Below are positions 1 through 8,386 of a stretch of 64,000 nucleotides of DNA, piece after piece (position 1 is the stretch's first letter; the number at the start of each line of letters is the position of its first letter). This DNA comes from Burkholderiales bacterium. GTDB taxonomy: Bacteria > Pseudomonadota > Gammaproteobacteria > Burkholderiales > Burkholderiaceae_C. Location of the stretch: NCBI GenBank assembly GCA_003963075.1, contig RXJV01000028.1, forward strand, positions 47,727 through 111,726, in the 5' to 3' direction. The translations under genes and the position numbers were made by a program. The notes under the pieces are model-generated. The model saw nothing but the letters and a program-made list of their open reading frames with translations, had not been told where the DNA came from and ran no database searches.

Positions 1-1049
1 CCTTCTGCGTCGCCGAGGTCTCGTAGTTGGTGCGCAGGTCCTTGATGCGGCTCTGGTCCAGCACGTAGGAGCGGATCTGGTGGCCCCAACCGACGTCGGT
101 CTTGGTGTCCTCCAGCTTCTGTTGCTCTTCCATGCGCTTCTTCATCTCGTGGTCGTACAGCCGCGAGCGCAGGCGGCGCCAGGCGACGTCGCGGTTGCTG
201 TGCTGGCTGCGGCCGTCCTGGCACTGCACCACGATGCCGGTCGGGATGTGCGTCAGCCGCACCGCCGAGTCGGTCTTGTTGATGTGCTGGCCGCCGGCGC
301 CGCTGGCGCGGAAGGTGTCGGTGCGCACATCGGCCGGGTTGATGTCGATCTCGATCGAGTCGTCGACTTCCGGGTAGACGAACAGCGACGCGAACGAGGT
401 GTGGCGGCCGCCGGAGCTGTCGAACGGGCTCTTGCGCACCAGGCGGTGCACGCCGGTCTCGGTGCGCAGCAGGCCGAAGGCGTACTCGCCCTCCACCTTG
501 ATCGTCGCGCTCTTGATGCCGGCCACGTCGCCGGGCGTTTCGTCTTCCAGCGTGGCCTTGAAGCCCTTGCGCTCGCAGTACTTCAGGTACTGGCGCAACA
601 GCATGCCGGCCCAGTCGCAGGCCTCGGTGCCGCCGGCGCCGGCCTGGATGTCGATGAAGCAGTTGCTCGGGTCGGCCGGGTTGTTGAACATCCGGCGGAA
701 TTCCAGCTCTTCGACCTTGGCCTGCAGCGCCTTGGCGTCTTCCTCGATCGCCAGCATGCCGGCCTCGTCGCCGTCTTCGCGGCTCATCGCGAAGAGCTCG
801 GCGTTGTCAGCCAGCGAGGAGGTCAGCTGCTTGATGGTGTCGACCACCGTTTCGAGCTGGCGCTTTTCCTTGCCGAGCTCCTGGGCGCGCTTGGGGTCGT
901 TCCAGACGTTGGGGTTCTCCAGCGCGGCGTTGACTTCGTTCAGGCGCAGCGCCTTGCGGTCGAAGTCAAAGATACCCCCTTAGCGCGTCGGTGCGCGCTG
1001 CGAGGTCGGCCAGGCTGTTGCCGATTTGGTTGATGTGTTCGATGTCCAT
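1..1049 (-). CDS. prfB: Peptide chain release factor 2 (partial, +1 programmed frameshift)
   Basis: RF2 terminates translation at UGA and UAA codons in the ribosomal A site. The reading starts at the ATG complementary to 1047-1049, runs 27 codons to an in-frame TGA at 966-968, and continues in the +1 frame to the window edge, giving 349 residues; roughly the last 15-20 residues lie outside the window. The SPF stop-codon recognition tripeptide (in [14 protein letters not shown]) and the catalytic GGQ loop ([15 protein letters not shown]) are both present. The gene is divergent from ptrB, 110 bases away. Expression is autoregulated by the frameshift. Identity is essentially certain; only the 3' end is missing. 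Confidence 0.97.
965..983 (-). promoter_or_regulatory. RF2 programmed +1 frameshift site
   Basis: On the minus strand the codons read CTA AGG GGG TAT CTT TGA C. The AGG GGG is the internal Shine-Dalgarno-like element, CTT is the slippery codon and TGA the RF2-specific stop followed by C. This is the same arrangement as in E. coli prfB. Low RF2 slows termination at the TGA, and the ribosome slips one base so that GAC is read. The downstream frame then continues as [13 protein letters not shown], confirming that the shift is needed to make RF2. Confidence 0.96.
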
Positions 1050-1159
1050 GGCGGGCACGGCGGTTCAAAAGCGCGCGATTTTCGCATGGCGAGCAGGCAC
1101 ACTCGCGGCTGGCCGGGGGTGGGCTGCCGAGGGCGGCGACCGGCGTGAGGACGGTTCGT

Positions 1160-3337
1160 ATGACCTGGTGGATTCCTCGGCGTGCGCTGGCCCTGGGGGC
1201 CGTGGCCGCCGCACTGATGGGGGCTGGTGCCTCAGCGCTGGCGGCCGATCCCGTTGTCGCGCCGGCCGCGGCCAAGAAGCCGCGCGACGTGAGCGTGCAC
1301 GGCGACCGCCGCATCGACGACTACTTCTGGCTGCGCGAGAAGGACAACCCCGAGGTGCAGGCCCATCTGCAGGCCGAAGCCGCCCATGCCGACGCCTGGT
1401 TCAAGCCCCACGAGGCGGCGATAAACAAGCTCTTCGAGGAGATGAAGGGCCGGGTGCAGCAGCGCGACCAGAGCGTGCCGCAGCGCCGCGGCGCCTATTG
1501 GTACGCCTCCCGCACGCTGGAAGGCCAGCAGTACCCGGTGTTCTTCCGCCGGGCCGCGGCCGGGGCGGACCGCCATGACGACCCGCAGGCGCCCGAGCAG
1601 CTGCTGGTGGACATGAACGAACTGGCCAAGACGCGCAAATTCGTCAATCTGAATGGCCTGGCCGTCAGCCCGGACGACCGCTGGCTGGCCTATGGCGTGG
1701 ACGCCACCGGTGCGCGCGATTTCGAGCTCCACCTCCGCGACATCGCGAGCGGCGAGGACCGCGTGGTCGCCTCCACCCCGCATGCGGACAGCTTTGTCTG
1801 GGCGGCGGACAGCCGCACGCTGTTCTACATCCGGCACAACGAGGCCCGGCGCTCCCACCAGCTCTGGCGCCATCAGGCCGGCGGCGCGGGGCCGGACGTG
1901 CTGGTGCACGAGGAACCGAACGAGCTCTTCAACCTGGTGGTGGCCAAGTCGCTGGACGGACGCACGCTGATGCTGGGCGCCATCGCCAAGGACACCCAGG
2001 ACTGGCGCGTGCTGCCGGCCGACCGCCCCGAGGGCACCTGGCGCGAGGTGCTGCCGCGCCGCACCGGCCAGGAGTACGACATCACGCCCTTCGGCCGCGA
2101 GCTGCTGCTGCGCGTCAACGACCGCGGCGTCAACTTCCGGCTGCTGCGCCTGGCGATGAAGCCGGGCCGTGGGCCCGTGCTCACGCCGGCCGACCTGAAG
2201 GCCGGGCGCGAGCTGATCGCCCACCGGCCGGACGCGATGGTGGAGGGCGCGGTCGCCTTCAAGACCCACGCGGTGGCCCAGGTGCGTGAAGGCGGGTCGA
2301 TCAAGCTGCGCGTCTTCCCGCTCGCGGGTGGCGCGCCGCGCGACATCGGCTTCCAGGAGCTGGCCTACGGCGCCACGCTGGCCGAGCAGCGCGAGTTCGA
2401 CGCCCCTCGCGTGCGCTTCGCCTACAACTCGCTCACCACACCGCCGAGCACCTACGAGGCCGACCTCGCCACCGGCCAATTGACGCTGCTGAAGGTGCAG
2501 CCGGTGCAGGGCGGCTACGACGCCAGCCTCTACGCCAGCGAGCGGCTGTGGGTGTCGGCGCCGGATGGCACCCGCGTGCCGATCAGCCTGGTCTACCGCA
2601 AGGACAAGCGCCGCCCCGGCCCGCAGCCGCTGCTGCTCTATGGCTACGGCAGCTACGGCATCCCGACCGACCCGCGCTTCTCCAGCACCCGGCTGTCGCT
2701 GCTGGACCGGGGTGTGATCTTCGCCATCGCCCACATCCGCGGCGGTGGTGACCTGGGCCGTCAGTGGTATCTGGACGGCAAGCTGGCCAAGAAGATGAAC
2801 ACCTTCACCGACTTCATCGCCTGCGCCCAGGGCCTGGTGGACCGCGGCTACACCGAGCCGCGCCAGCTCGTGATCCAGGGCGGCAGCGCCGGCGGCCTGT
2901 TGATGGGCGCGGTCACCAACCTGCGGCCGGACCTGTTCAAGGCCGTGGTCGCCCAGGTGCCATTTGTCGACGTGATCAACACCATGCTCGACGCCACGCT
3001 GCCGCTGACGACCGAGGAATACATCGAGTGGGGCAACCCGAACAAGGCCGACGAGTACGCGTGGATGCGGGCCTACAGCCCCTACGACAACCTCCGGCCC
3101 GCGGCCTACCCGGCGGTGCTGGCCAAGACGGCCATCAACGACAGCCAGGTGCCCTACTGGGAGGCCGCCAAATACGTCGCCAAGCTGCGCACCGTGAACA
3201 CCGGCGGCGCCCCGGTGCTGTTCGACATCAACATGACGGCCGGCCATGGCGGCGCCTCGGGCCGCTTCGATGCGCTGCGCGAAACCGCGCGCACCTTCGG
3301 CTTCATGCTGGCGCAGTGGGGGCTGCTGAATGACTGA
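1160..3337 (+). CDS. ptrB: Oligopeptidase B (S9A serine peptidase) with signal peptide
   Basis: This 725-residue protein belongs to the prolyl-oligopeptidase family and most resembles protease II, which cleaves short peptides after Arg or Lys. The catalytic triad is visible as Ser576 (GGSAGG), Asp661 (INDSQVPYWEA) and His696 (AGHGGASG); the spacing equals that of E. coli PtrB, shifted by a constant 44 residues. The shift is caused by an N-terminal signal peptide (about residues 1-26, hydrophobic core ALALGAVAAALMGAG), so this copy probably acts in the periplasm rather than the cytoplasm. The ATG at 1160 is preferred over the upstream in-frame GTG at 1145 because a GTGAGGA ribosome site lies 8 bases before it. 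The 3' end overlaps the next gene by 8 bases. Confidence 0.93.
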   Translation: MTWWIPRRALALGAVAAALMGAGASALAADPVVAPAAAKKPRDVSVHGDRRIDDYFWLREKDNPEVQAHLQAEAAHADAWFKPHEAAINKLFEEMKGRVQQRDQSVPQRRGAYWYASRTLEGQQYPVFFRRAAAGADRHDDPQAPEQLLVDMNELAKTRKFVNLNGLAVSPDDRWLAYGVDATGARDFELHLRDIASGEDRVVASTPHADSFVWAADSRTLFYIRHNEARRSHQLWRHQAGGAGPDVLVHEEPNELFNLVVAKSLDGRTLMLGAIAKDTQDWRVLPADRPEGTWREVLPRRTGQEYDITPFGRELLLRVNDRGVNFRLLRLAMKPGRGPVLTPADLKAGRELIAHRPDAMVEGAVAFKTHAVAQVREGGSIKLRVFPLAGGAPRDIGFQELAYGATLAEQREFDAPRVRFAYNSLTTPPSTYEADLATGQLTLLKVQPVQGGYDASLYASERLWVSAPDGTRVPISLVYRKDKRRPGPQPLLLYGYGSYGIPTDPRFSSTRLSLLDRGVIFAIAHIRGGGDLGRQWYLDGKLAKKMNTFTDFIACAQGLVDRGYTEPRQLVIQGGSAGGLLMGAVTNLRPDLFKAVVAQVPFVDVINTMLDATLPLTTEEYIEWGNPNKADEYAWMRAYSPYDNLRPAAYPAVLAKTAINDSQVPYWEAAKYVAKLRTVNTGGAPVLFDINMTAGHGGASGRFDALRETARTFGFMLAQWGLLND

Positions 3338-3587
3338 GCCCGCCGGCGACTACTGGCGCCGCACGCGCCGGCTCACCGGCTGGCTGCTGCTGGCCTGGGG
3401 CGTGACGGCCTTCTTGCCGGTGTTCTTCGCGCGGGAGCTCAGCTTCGAACTGTTCGGCTGGCCGTTGGCCTACTGGTGGGCCTCGCAGGGAGCGTTGCTG
3501 GCCTTTTGCGCCATCGTCATCGTCTACGCCTGGCGCATGCGCCGGCTCGACGAGGCCGCCCGCGTCAGCCCGCCAGAAACGCGCTGA
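3330..3587 (+). CDS. DUF4212 small membrane protein (sodium/solute symporter small-subunit type)
   Basis: The 85-residue product has two predicted membrane helices (about 16-32 and 46-65) separated by a FFARELSFELFGWPLAYW segment and ends with YAWRMRRLDE. This matches the DUF4212 pattern (YWRxxxRL, FGWPxxxW, QGAL, YAWxMxRLD). Members normally sit directly upstream of a large sodium/solute symporter subunit. Here the start overlaps the ptrB stop by 8 bases, implying translational coupling, but no large subunit follows; the next gene is convergent. It is therefore an orphan in this window. Role beyond membrane location is unknown. Confidence 0.82.
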   Translation: MTEPAGDYWRRTRRLTGWLLLAWGVTAFLPVFFARELSFELFGWPLAYWWASQGALLAFCAIVIVYAWRMRRLDEAARVSPPETR

Positions 3588-4464
3588 GCCGCGCGGCCAG
3601 CGCCTCGGGCTGGTCGTGGTGCAGCATGTGGCCGGCGTCGGCGATCACGCAGCGCTCCAGCTGTGGCACCACGGCCAGCCGGGCCTCGAAGTCCTCGCGC
3701 GGGAAACGCTGGCCCCAGAAGCGGCTGAGCTGGTCGTCGCTGCCCTCCACCCACAGCGTCGGCGCGGCGATGCGCTGCCAGCAGGCCAGCACCTCGGCCT
3801 TGCGGTAGAGCACCGGGTTGGCCAGCTTGTGGGCCGGGTCGGCGTTCAGCAGGTAGCCCTCGGCGGTCTCGCGCGCCCAGTGGCCCGCCAGCCAGGCGGC
3901 CTTTTCGGCCGACAGCCGCGGGTTGTTCTTCATCAGCCGCTCGGCCACCTCGGCCTGCGTCGCGTAGGGGCGCAGGCCCGGTGGGTGCTTCAACTCGTCC
4001 AGCCATTTGACGAGCCGCTCGGGCGCAGCAGCGGGTGACACCTCGGGCAGGCCAAAGCCTTCGAGGTTCACCAGCCGCCGGATGCGCTGCGGCCGCACGC
4101 CGGCATAGCTCATCACGACATTGCCGCCCATGCTGTGGCCGAGCAGGTCCACCGGGGCGCTGGGGCTGACCGCGTCGAGCAGGGCGTCGAGATCGGCGAG
4201 GTAGTCCGGGAACCAGTAGCAGCCGGCGCCACTGGCCTCGCTCAGGCCGAAGCCGCGCCAGTCGAGGGCGATGACCTCGCGGTCGCCAGCCAGCGCGTCG
4301 ACGACGAACTGGAAGGACGCGCCGACATCCATCCAGCCGTGCAGCAGCACCAGGGGCGGCCGGCCGGGGCAGGCTTCGCCCCAGCGCAGGAGGTGATGAC
4401 GCAGGCCGCGAAGGCTCAGAAACTCGTTGCGATGCGGCCGACTTGGGGTGTAGATACCGGGCAT
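3565..4464 (-). CDS. Alpha/beta-fold hydrolase
   Basis: A 299-residue alpha/beta hydrolase with the oxyanion-hole HGW motif (LLHGWMDVG, near residue 40), the nucleophile elbow GHSMGG, an acidic segment VEGSDDQ and a C-terminal catalytic histidine in DAGHMLHHDQPEAL. The overall pattern resembles the epoxide-hydrolase/haloalkane-esterase branch. No signal peptide is seen, so it is probably cytoplasmic; its substrate cannot be deduced. The chosen ATG (4462-4464) gives MPGIYTPSRPHRNEF; the open frame continues far upstream but would run through the divergent acetyltransferase gene. Its 3' end overlaps the DUF4212 gene tail by 23 bases (convergent). Confidence 0.85.
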   Translation of the reverse strand: MPGIYTPSRPHRNEFLSLRGLRHHLLRWGEACPGRPPLVLLHGWMDVGASFQFVVDALAGDREVIALDWRGFGLSEASGAGCYWFPDYLADLDALLDAVSPSAPVDLLGHSMGGNVVMSYAGVRPQRIRRLVNLEGFGLPEVSPAAAPERLVKWLDELKHPPGLRPYATQAEVAERLMKNNPRLSAEKAAWLAGHWARETAEGYLLNADPAHKLANPVLYRKAEVLACWQRIAAPTLWVEGSDDQLSRFWGQRFPREDFEARLAVVPQLERCVIADAGHMLHHDQPEALAARLSAFLAG

Positions 4465-4497
4465 ATCCGCACTGTAGGACACGGTGGTCCGCTCACA

Positions 4498-5037
4498 ATG
4501 GAGGGCATGCCTGCATCCCGCCACGACATCCGTCCCGCCGAGCTGCGCGACCTGAACACCATCGTCCAACTCATCAGCGAACTGGCCGAGTTCGAGCAGC
4601 TCACGCATCTGCTCGAGGTCACGCCCGACCGGCTGGAGCCGCATCTGTTCGGCGACGACCCGGTCGCGGAATGCCTGGTCGGCGAGATCGGTGGCGAGGT
4701 GGTCGCCTTCGCGCTGTTCTACACCAACTTCTCGACCTTCCTGGCCAAGCCGGGCCTCTACCTGGAAGACCTGTATGTGCGCCCGGCGCACCGCCGCAGC
4801 GGGCTGGGCAAGGCGCTGCTGATCGCACTGGCCCAGCTGGCCTGCGAACGCGGCTATGGCCGCTTCGACTGGACCGTGCTGAACTGGAACGAGGACGCCA
4901 TCCGCTTCTACGAGAAGCTCGGCGCCGAGGTGCTGCCCGACTGGCGCATCTGCCGCCTCACCGGCGATGCGCTGGAGCGCTATGCCGATGGCGACCGCCC
5001 GAGCATGTGGTCGCCCTCGGCCTGGCTGGGGCTCTGA
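4498..5037 (+). CDS. GNAT-family N-acetyltransferase (SSAT-like)
   Basis: A 179-residue GNAT enzyme. The acetyl-CoA site is visible as YLEDLYVRPAHRRSGLGKALL (the R-x-x-G-x-G/A loop) and the C-terminal motif WNEDAIRFYEKLGAEVLPDW matches the spermidine/spermine (thialysine) acetyltransferase branch. It probably acetylates a primary amine of a polyamine or amino-acid-like substrate; this is family inference. ATG 4498 is used; an ATG at 4507 (MPASRHDIRP) is equally possible. It is divergent from the hydrolase gene with only 33 bases between starts, so the promoters must overlap. Confidence 0.88.
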   Translation: MEGMPASRHDIRPAELRDLNTIVQLISELAEFEQLTHLLEVTPDRLEPHLFGDDPVAECLVGEIGGEVVAFALFYTNFSTFLAKPGLYLEDLYVRPAHRRSGLGKALLIALAQLACERGYGRFDWTVLNWNEDAIRFYEKLGAEVLPDWRICRLTGDALERYADGDRPSMWSPSAWLGL

Positions 5038-5145
5038 ACCCGCAGCGCGCGGCCCGCGCCGCGCCCAGCCTCCGGGCAATCCATGAGGCCACGGCCGGCC
5101 GCGCTGGCTAGCATCGCCCCCCTAGTTCACAGTCCCGGGGCCCCG

Positions 5146-6831
5146 ATGGCGGCAGACCTTTACGCGCAGTTGCACGCCGCCTTCCGCTGGCAGGTGCCAG
5201 ACGACTTCAACATCGCCGAGGCCTGCTGCGGCCGCTGGGCGCGCGCCACGCCCAAGGCCACGGCGATCTACTTCGACAGCGAGAGCGGCTGCCGCGCGCA
5301 GTACAGCTATGCGCAGTTGCAGCGCGCGGCCAACCGCCTGTCGAACGCGCTGCTGGCCCAGGGTGTGCGCCGCGGCCACCGGGTGGCCATCGTGCTGCCG
5401 CAGCGCTTCGAGACGGCCGTGGCCCACATCGCCATCCAGCAGATCGGCGCGGTGGCCATGCCCCTGTCCATGCTGTTCGGCGCCGAGGCGCTGGAGTTCC
5501 GGTTGCAGGACAGCGGTGCCGTGCTCGCCATCGCCGCCTGCGAGGCATTGCCGGCGCTGCGCGAGGTCAAGCCGCGTTGCCCGGCACTGCGCCGCATCCT
5601 CGTCGTCGGCGAATGCCCGGTGGACTGCGACGAACTGCCCTGGATGCAGGCCATCCAGGCCGAGGCCGCGAGCTTCAAGCCCGTGGCCACCCAGGCGGCT
5701 GACCCGGCCATCCTGATCTACACCAGCGGCACCACCGGCAACCCCAAGGGCGCGCTGATCCCGCAGCGCGCACTCATCGGCAACCTGAGCGGCTTTGTCG
5801 CCAGCCAGAACTGGTTCGGCTTCGACCCGTTCGACCCGAGCCGGCCGAGCGACGCCGTGTTCTGGAGCCCCGCCGACTGGGCCTGGACCGGCGGCCTGAT
5901 GGACGCGCTGCTGCCCACGCTCTACTTCGGCCGCCCCATCGTCGCCTGGCAGGGGCGCTTCTCGGCGGCCAAGGCCTTCGAGCTGATGGTGGCCTACGGA
6001 ATCACCCACGCCTTCCTGTTCCCGACCGCGCTCAAGGCCATGATGAAGGCCGAGCCCCGGCCGCAGCGCCACCGCCTGAAGCTGCGCGCGCTGATGAGCG
6101 CGGGCGAGGCGGTGGGCGACGCGGTGTTCACCTGGTGCCGCGATGCGCTGGGCGTGCCGGTCAACGAGATGTTCGGCCAGACCGAGATGAACTACGTCGT
6201 CGGCAACTGCCAGGCCCTGTGGCCGGCCCGGCCGGGCAGCATGGGCCGCGCCTACCCGGGCCATCGTGTGGCGGTGATCGACGACCAGGGCCGCGAATGC
6301 GCGCCGGGTGAGGTGGGCGAGGTCGCGGTGCACGCGCGCGACCGCCACGGCGACCCGGACCCCGTGTTCTTCCTCGGCTACTGGAACAACGTCGCCGCCA
6401 CCCGCAGCAAGTTCACCGGCGACCCGGCCGACAGCTGGTGCCTCACCGGCGACCTGGCCCGCATGGACGCCGACGGCACGCTCTGGTACGAGGGCCGGGC
6501 CGACGACGTCTTCAAGAGCGCGGGCTACCGCATCGGCCCGGGCGAGATCGAGAACTGCCTGCTCAAGCACCCGGCCGTGGCCAACGCCGCCGTCGTGCCC
6601 AAGCCTGATGCCGAACGCGGCGCGCTGGTCAAGGCCTATGTGGTGCTGGCCGACGGGCAGGTGGCCAGCGATGCCCTCGTCGAGGCCCTGCAGGGCCACG
6701 TGAAGGCGCGGCTGGCGCCCTACGAGTACCCGAAGGAGATCGAGTTCATCGACGCGCTGCCGATGACCACCACCGGCAAGGTGCAGCGGCGGGTGCTGCG
6801 GCTGCGGGAGCAGGCGAGGGCGGCGGCGTAG
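5146..6831 (+). CDS. Acyl-CoA synthetase (AMP-forming, ANL superfamily, acetyl/medium-chain type)
   Basis: A 561-residue ANL-family ligase that activates a carboxylic acid to its CoA thioester through an acyl-adenylate. Visible motifs are the P-loop-like YTSGTTGNPKGA, the adenylate motif NEMFGQTEMN, LTGDLARMDADG, the hinge GRADDVFKSAGYRIGPGEIE and the C-terminal catalytic lysine in TTTGKVQRRVLR. The WSPADWAWTGGLMDALLPTLYFG segment is typical of the acetate/medium-chain (AcsM-like) branch. ATG 5146 (MAADLYAQ) is chosen; an upstream ATG at 5083 would add a stretch unlike the family. The gene stands alone, followed by the low-G+C islet. Confidence 0.9.
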   Translation: MAADLYAQLHAAFRWQVPDDFNIAEACCGRWARATPKATAIYFDSESGCRAQYSYAQLQRAANRLSNALLAQGVRRGHRVAIVLPQRFETAVAHIAIQQIGAVAMPLSMLFGAEALEFRLQDSGAVLAIAACEALPALREVKPRCPALRRILVVGECPVDCDELPWMQAIQAEAASFKPVATQAADPAILIYTSGTTGNPKGALIPQRALIGNLSGFVASQNWFGFDPFDPSRPSDAVFWSPADWAWTGGLMDALLPTLYFGRPIVAWQGRFSAAKAFELMVAYGITHAFLFPTALKAMMKAEPRPQRHRLKLRALMSAGEAVGDAVFTWCRDALGVPVNEMFGQTEMNYVVGNCQALWPARPGSMGRAYPGHRVAVIDDQGRECAPGEVGEVAVHARDRHGDPDPVFFLGYWNNVAATRSKFTGDPADSWCLTGDLARMDADGTLWYEGRADDVFKSAGYRIGPGEIENCLLKHPAVANAAVVPKPDAERGALVKAYVVLADGQVASDALVEALQGHVKARLAPYEYPKEIEFIDALPMTTTGKVQRRVLRLREQARAAA

Positions 6832-7051
6832 GGGCGAACCGGGCGGAGATCGGTGTTGTGCCGCGGCTCGCTATCGGGCCGGCCGCGCAACGATGGCTGG
6901 CGGTCAGGCTGATGGGATGGGGCGGCGATCGGCCAGGAGCTGCCGGTCATGAACGGCCGCAGTCAGGCACTTCGATCTCGTTAGCTCGGCGAGACATCAT
7001 GGTAGAGACCTGTGATTCGAGTCTCCTCAATCAAGGCAGAGGCCGCACTGG
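6832..7051. other. Intergenic region at the left edge of the low-G+C islet
   Basis: These 220 bases separate the acyl-CoA synthetase from the ParB-like gene, which end toward each other. Short ORFs here lack family features and ribosome sites. I see no clear terminator hairpin. Base composition begins to shift toward lower G+C after about 6950. Confidence 0.5.
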
Positions 7052-7456
7052 TCAAAAATTCCAGAACGGCCGGATCGCCACGGGGAGGCATGTAAACCCG
7101 GCAGCCGCGGATGCGTAGAAGCGATGCGCGCCATCCACGAGTTGAATGTCGGTCGTTGGATCATCGCCAGGCCGCTGGCCGAGGACGGCGGGCAATGGCA
7201 CTCCTTCGACAAACCCCTGTAGAACGCGCAGCAGCCTGTCGTTTGCGAGAAATCGGGCGACGCCGTTATTCCGGGGCGGCTCGATGCGGCCAATCGGCAC
7301 CAGTTCTATCGGCAGATCCTCATGTGGTCGACCGGAGATCGCGTCGCGATACGCAGTGGCGGAGTAAGCCCGAGCGGAGGGTTGCCACGCTGCTATCCCA
7401 GCGGCGTGCCAAATGTCGTCAGGGATGTCGAACGGGATCGGCAGAGCGAAGCGCAT
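7052..7456 (-). CDS. ParB-like nuclease-fold protein of unknown role
   Basis: A 134-residue protein with a ParB/sulfiredoxin-like core: VPIGRIEPPRNNGV, then LLRVLQGFVEGVPLPAVL, then the signature LVDGAHRFYASAAAGFTCLPV (the D/G-H-R-x-x-A-x-x-x-G box) near the C-terminus. It lacks the helix-turn-helix of chromosome-partition ParB, and no ParA is nearby, so a partition role is unlikely; stand-alone ParB-like domains are found as nucleotide-dependent nucleases or modification enzymes. It lies in a lower-G+C patch and is divergent from the TIMP-like gene, which suggests transfer. The function is unknown. Confidence 0.62.
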   Translation of the reverse strand: MRFALPIPFDIPDDIWHAAGIAAWQPSARAYSATAYRDAISGRPHEDLPIELVPIGRIEPPRNNGVARFLANDRLLRVLQGFVEGVPLPAVLGQRPGDDPTTDIQLVDGAHRFYASAAAGFTCLPVAIRPFWNF

Positions 7457-7643
7457 GAGCAGAATTGTGTAGGGGGACTCGAGTTCACGGTTGCATGAAC
7501 CGACGGGAACTCAGCTCCCGGCCATGAGCTGCCATAGATGAACGACCAAATTCCGGTAGGCTGATGCGCTATGCCGTCCTTCAGAGTCCTCGTTGAAAGT
7601 CCGAACCTGTCCGTACGGCGACAGCGCAACAGGGGATCCTGAC
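7457..7643. other. Divergent intergenic region of the islet
   Basis: These 187 bases must contain the promoters of both the ParB-like gene (leftward) and the TIMP-like gene (rightward). Composition is visibly less G+C-rich than the flanks. I see no convincing -35/-10 pair or palindromic operator. AGGGGA at 7631-7636 is the ribosome site of the rightward gene. Confidence 0.45.
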
Positions 7644-8144
7644 GTGAAACACATCGTCGCTGCGGTAGTTCTGTGTTCAACGATGAGCGCCGCGCGAGCC
7701 TGTTCATGTGGGCCGCCCGAGCCAGCCCACCAGGCTGTGCGGCGATCCTGGTCGACCGCGGACACGGTTGTATTGGCCGAGGCGATGGCAATCGACGAGG
7801 TTTATTCAATCAACGGAAGACGGGTTGATCGCGCTGAGTTTGAAGCTCGATTCCTATCTCCGGTGGTTCAGGATCAGGACGCTGAAGCTGAATTCAACGT
7901 GCGTCAGGTCGTGCTATGGAGCGTCGTTCGAAGTTGGAAAGGCAGCAGCCGGCCCGGGATGACGGTTGAAACGGATACACGCGTCTTGTGCTGTACATGC
8001 GGGGTCCGGGTGGCTGTCGGACAGCGACGGGTCCTCTACCAAAAGAATGGCGCGGTGAACTCACTGAGCACTTGTTCCGTGGACAGCGTCTATTCCGTTG
8101 ACACGCAGACCCGCACTTTTACGCGGCTTCATCCGTCGCATTGA
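7644..8144 (+). CDS. Secreted TIMP-like (netrin-fold) protein
   Basis: Starting at GTG 7644 (AGGGGA 7 bases upstream) gives 166 residues with a signal peptide, KHIVAAVVLCSTMSAARA, followed directly by CSCGPPEP. A mature N-terminus of C-x-C-x-P-P-x-P is the hallmark of tissue inhibitors of metalloproteinases, where the first cysteine chelates the protease zinc. Later segments fit the same OB-fold layout: STADTVVLAEAMAI, then VVLWSVVRSWKGSS (the V-x-x-x-WKG strand), then a CCTCGVRVAVGQRRVLYQ block. I infer a secreted TIMP-like domain. An in-frame ATG at 7593 would hide the signal peptide. The partner is unknown, and the gene lies in a lower-G+C islet. Confidence 0.68.
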   Translation: MKHIVAAVVLCSTMSAARACSCGPPEPAHQAVRRSWSTADTVVLAEAMAIDEVYSINGRRVDRAEFEARFLSPVVQDQDAEAEFNVRQVVLWSVVRSWKGSSRPGMTVETDTRVLCCTCGVRVAVGQRRVLYQKNGAVNSLSTCSVDSVYSVDTQTRTFTRLHPSH

Positions 8145-8386
8145 TGCTCCAGCCGAACGTCCGCTGCTCAGCATCAGACCTTAATGTCCTCAGCTTCGGC
8201 CTTGGGTCGGAAGCTGTCCGTCAAGGCAGTTGGTCCATGATCCGTGAACAGCCGCGGTCCGCTCAGGTGCTGCTCACGCGGCTCGCCCACGCCAAGTACA
8301 CGCGCTGCCATTGAACCCGCTCGGCGCCTCGCAGGCACGTGGCTAGAACCGCTCCCAACGAGCCCCGCCCCCGCCAGCGCCAGGCC
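8145..8386. other. Intergenic region at the right edge of the islet
   Basis: These 242 bases separate two convergent genes, the TIMP-like gene and the proline-rich envelope-protein gene. No ORF with coding character, RNA gene or strong hairpin is evident. The composition returns to the high-G+C background at about 8260. Confidence 0.5.

Noticed and set aside
1232..3247. 671-codon minus-strand ORF opposite ptrB
   Set aside because: Shadow of the oligopeptidase B gene, whose catalytic triad fits family spacing.
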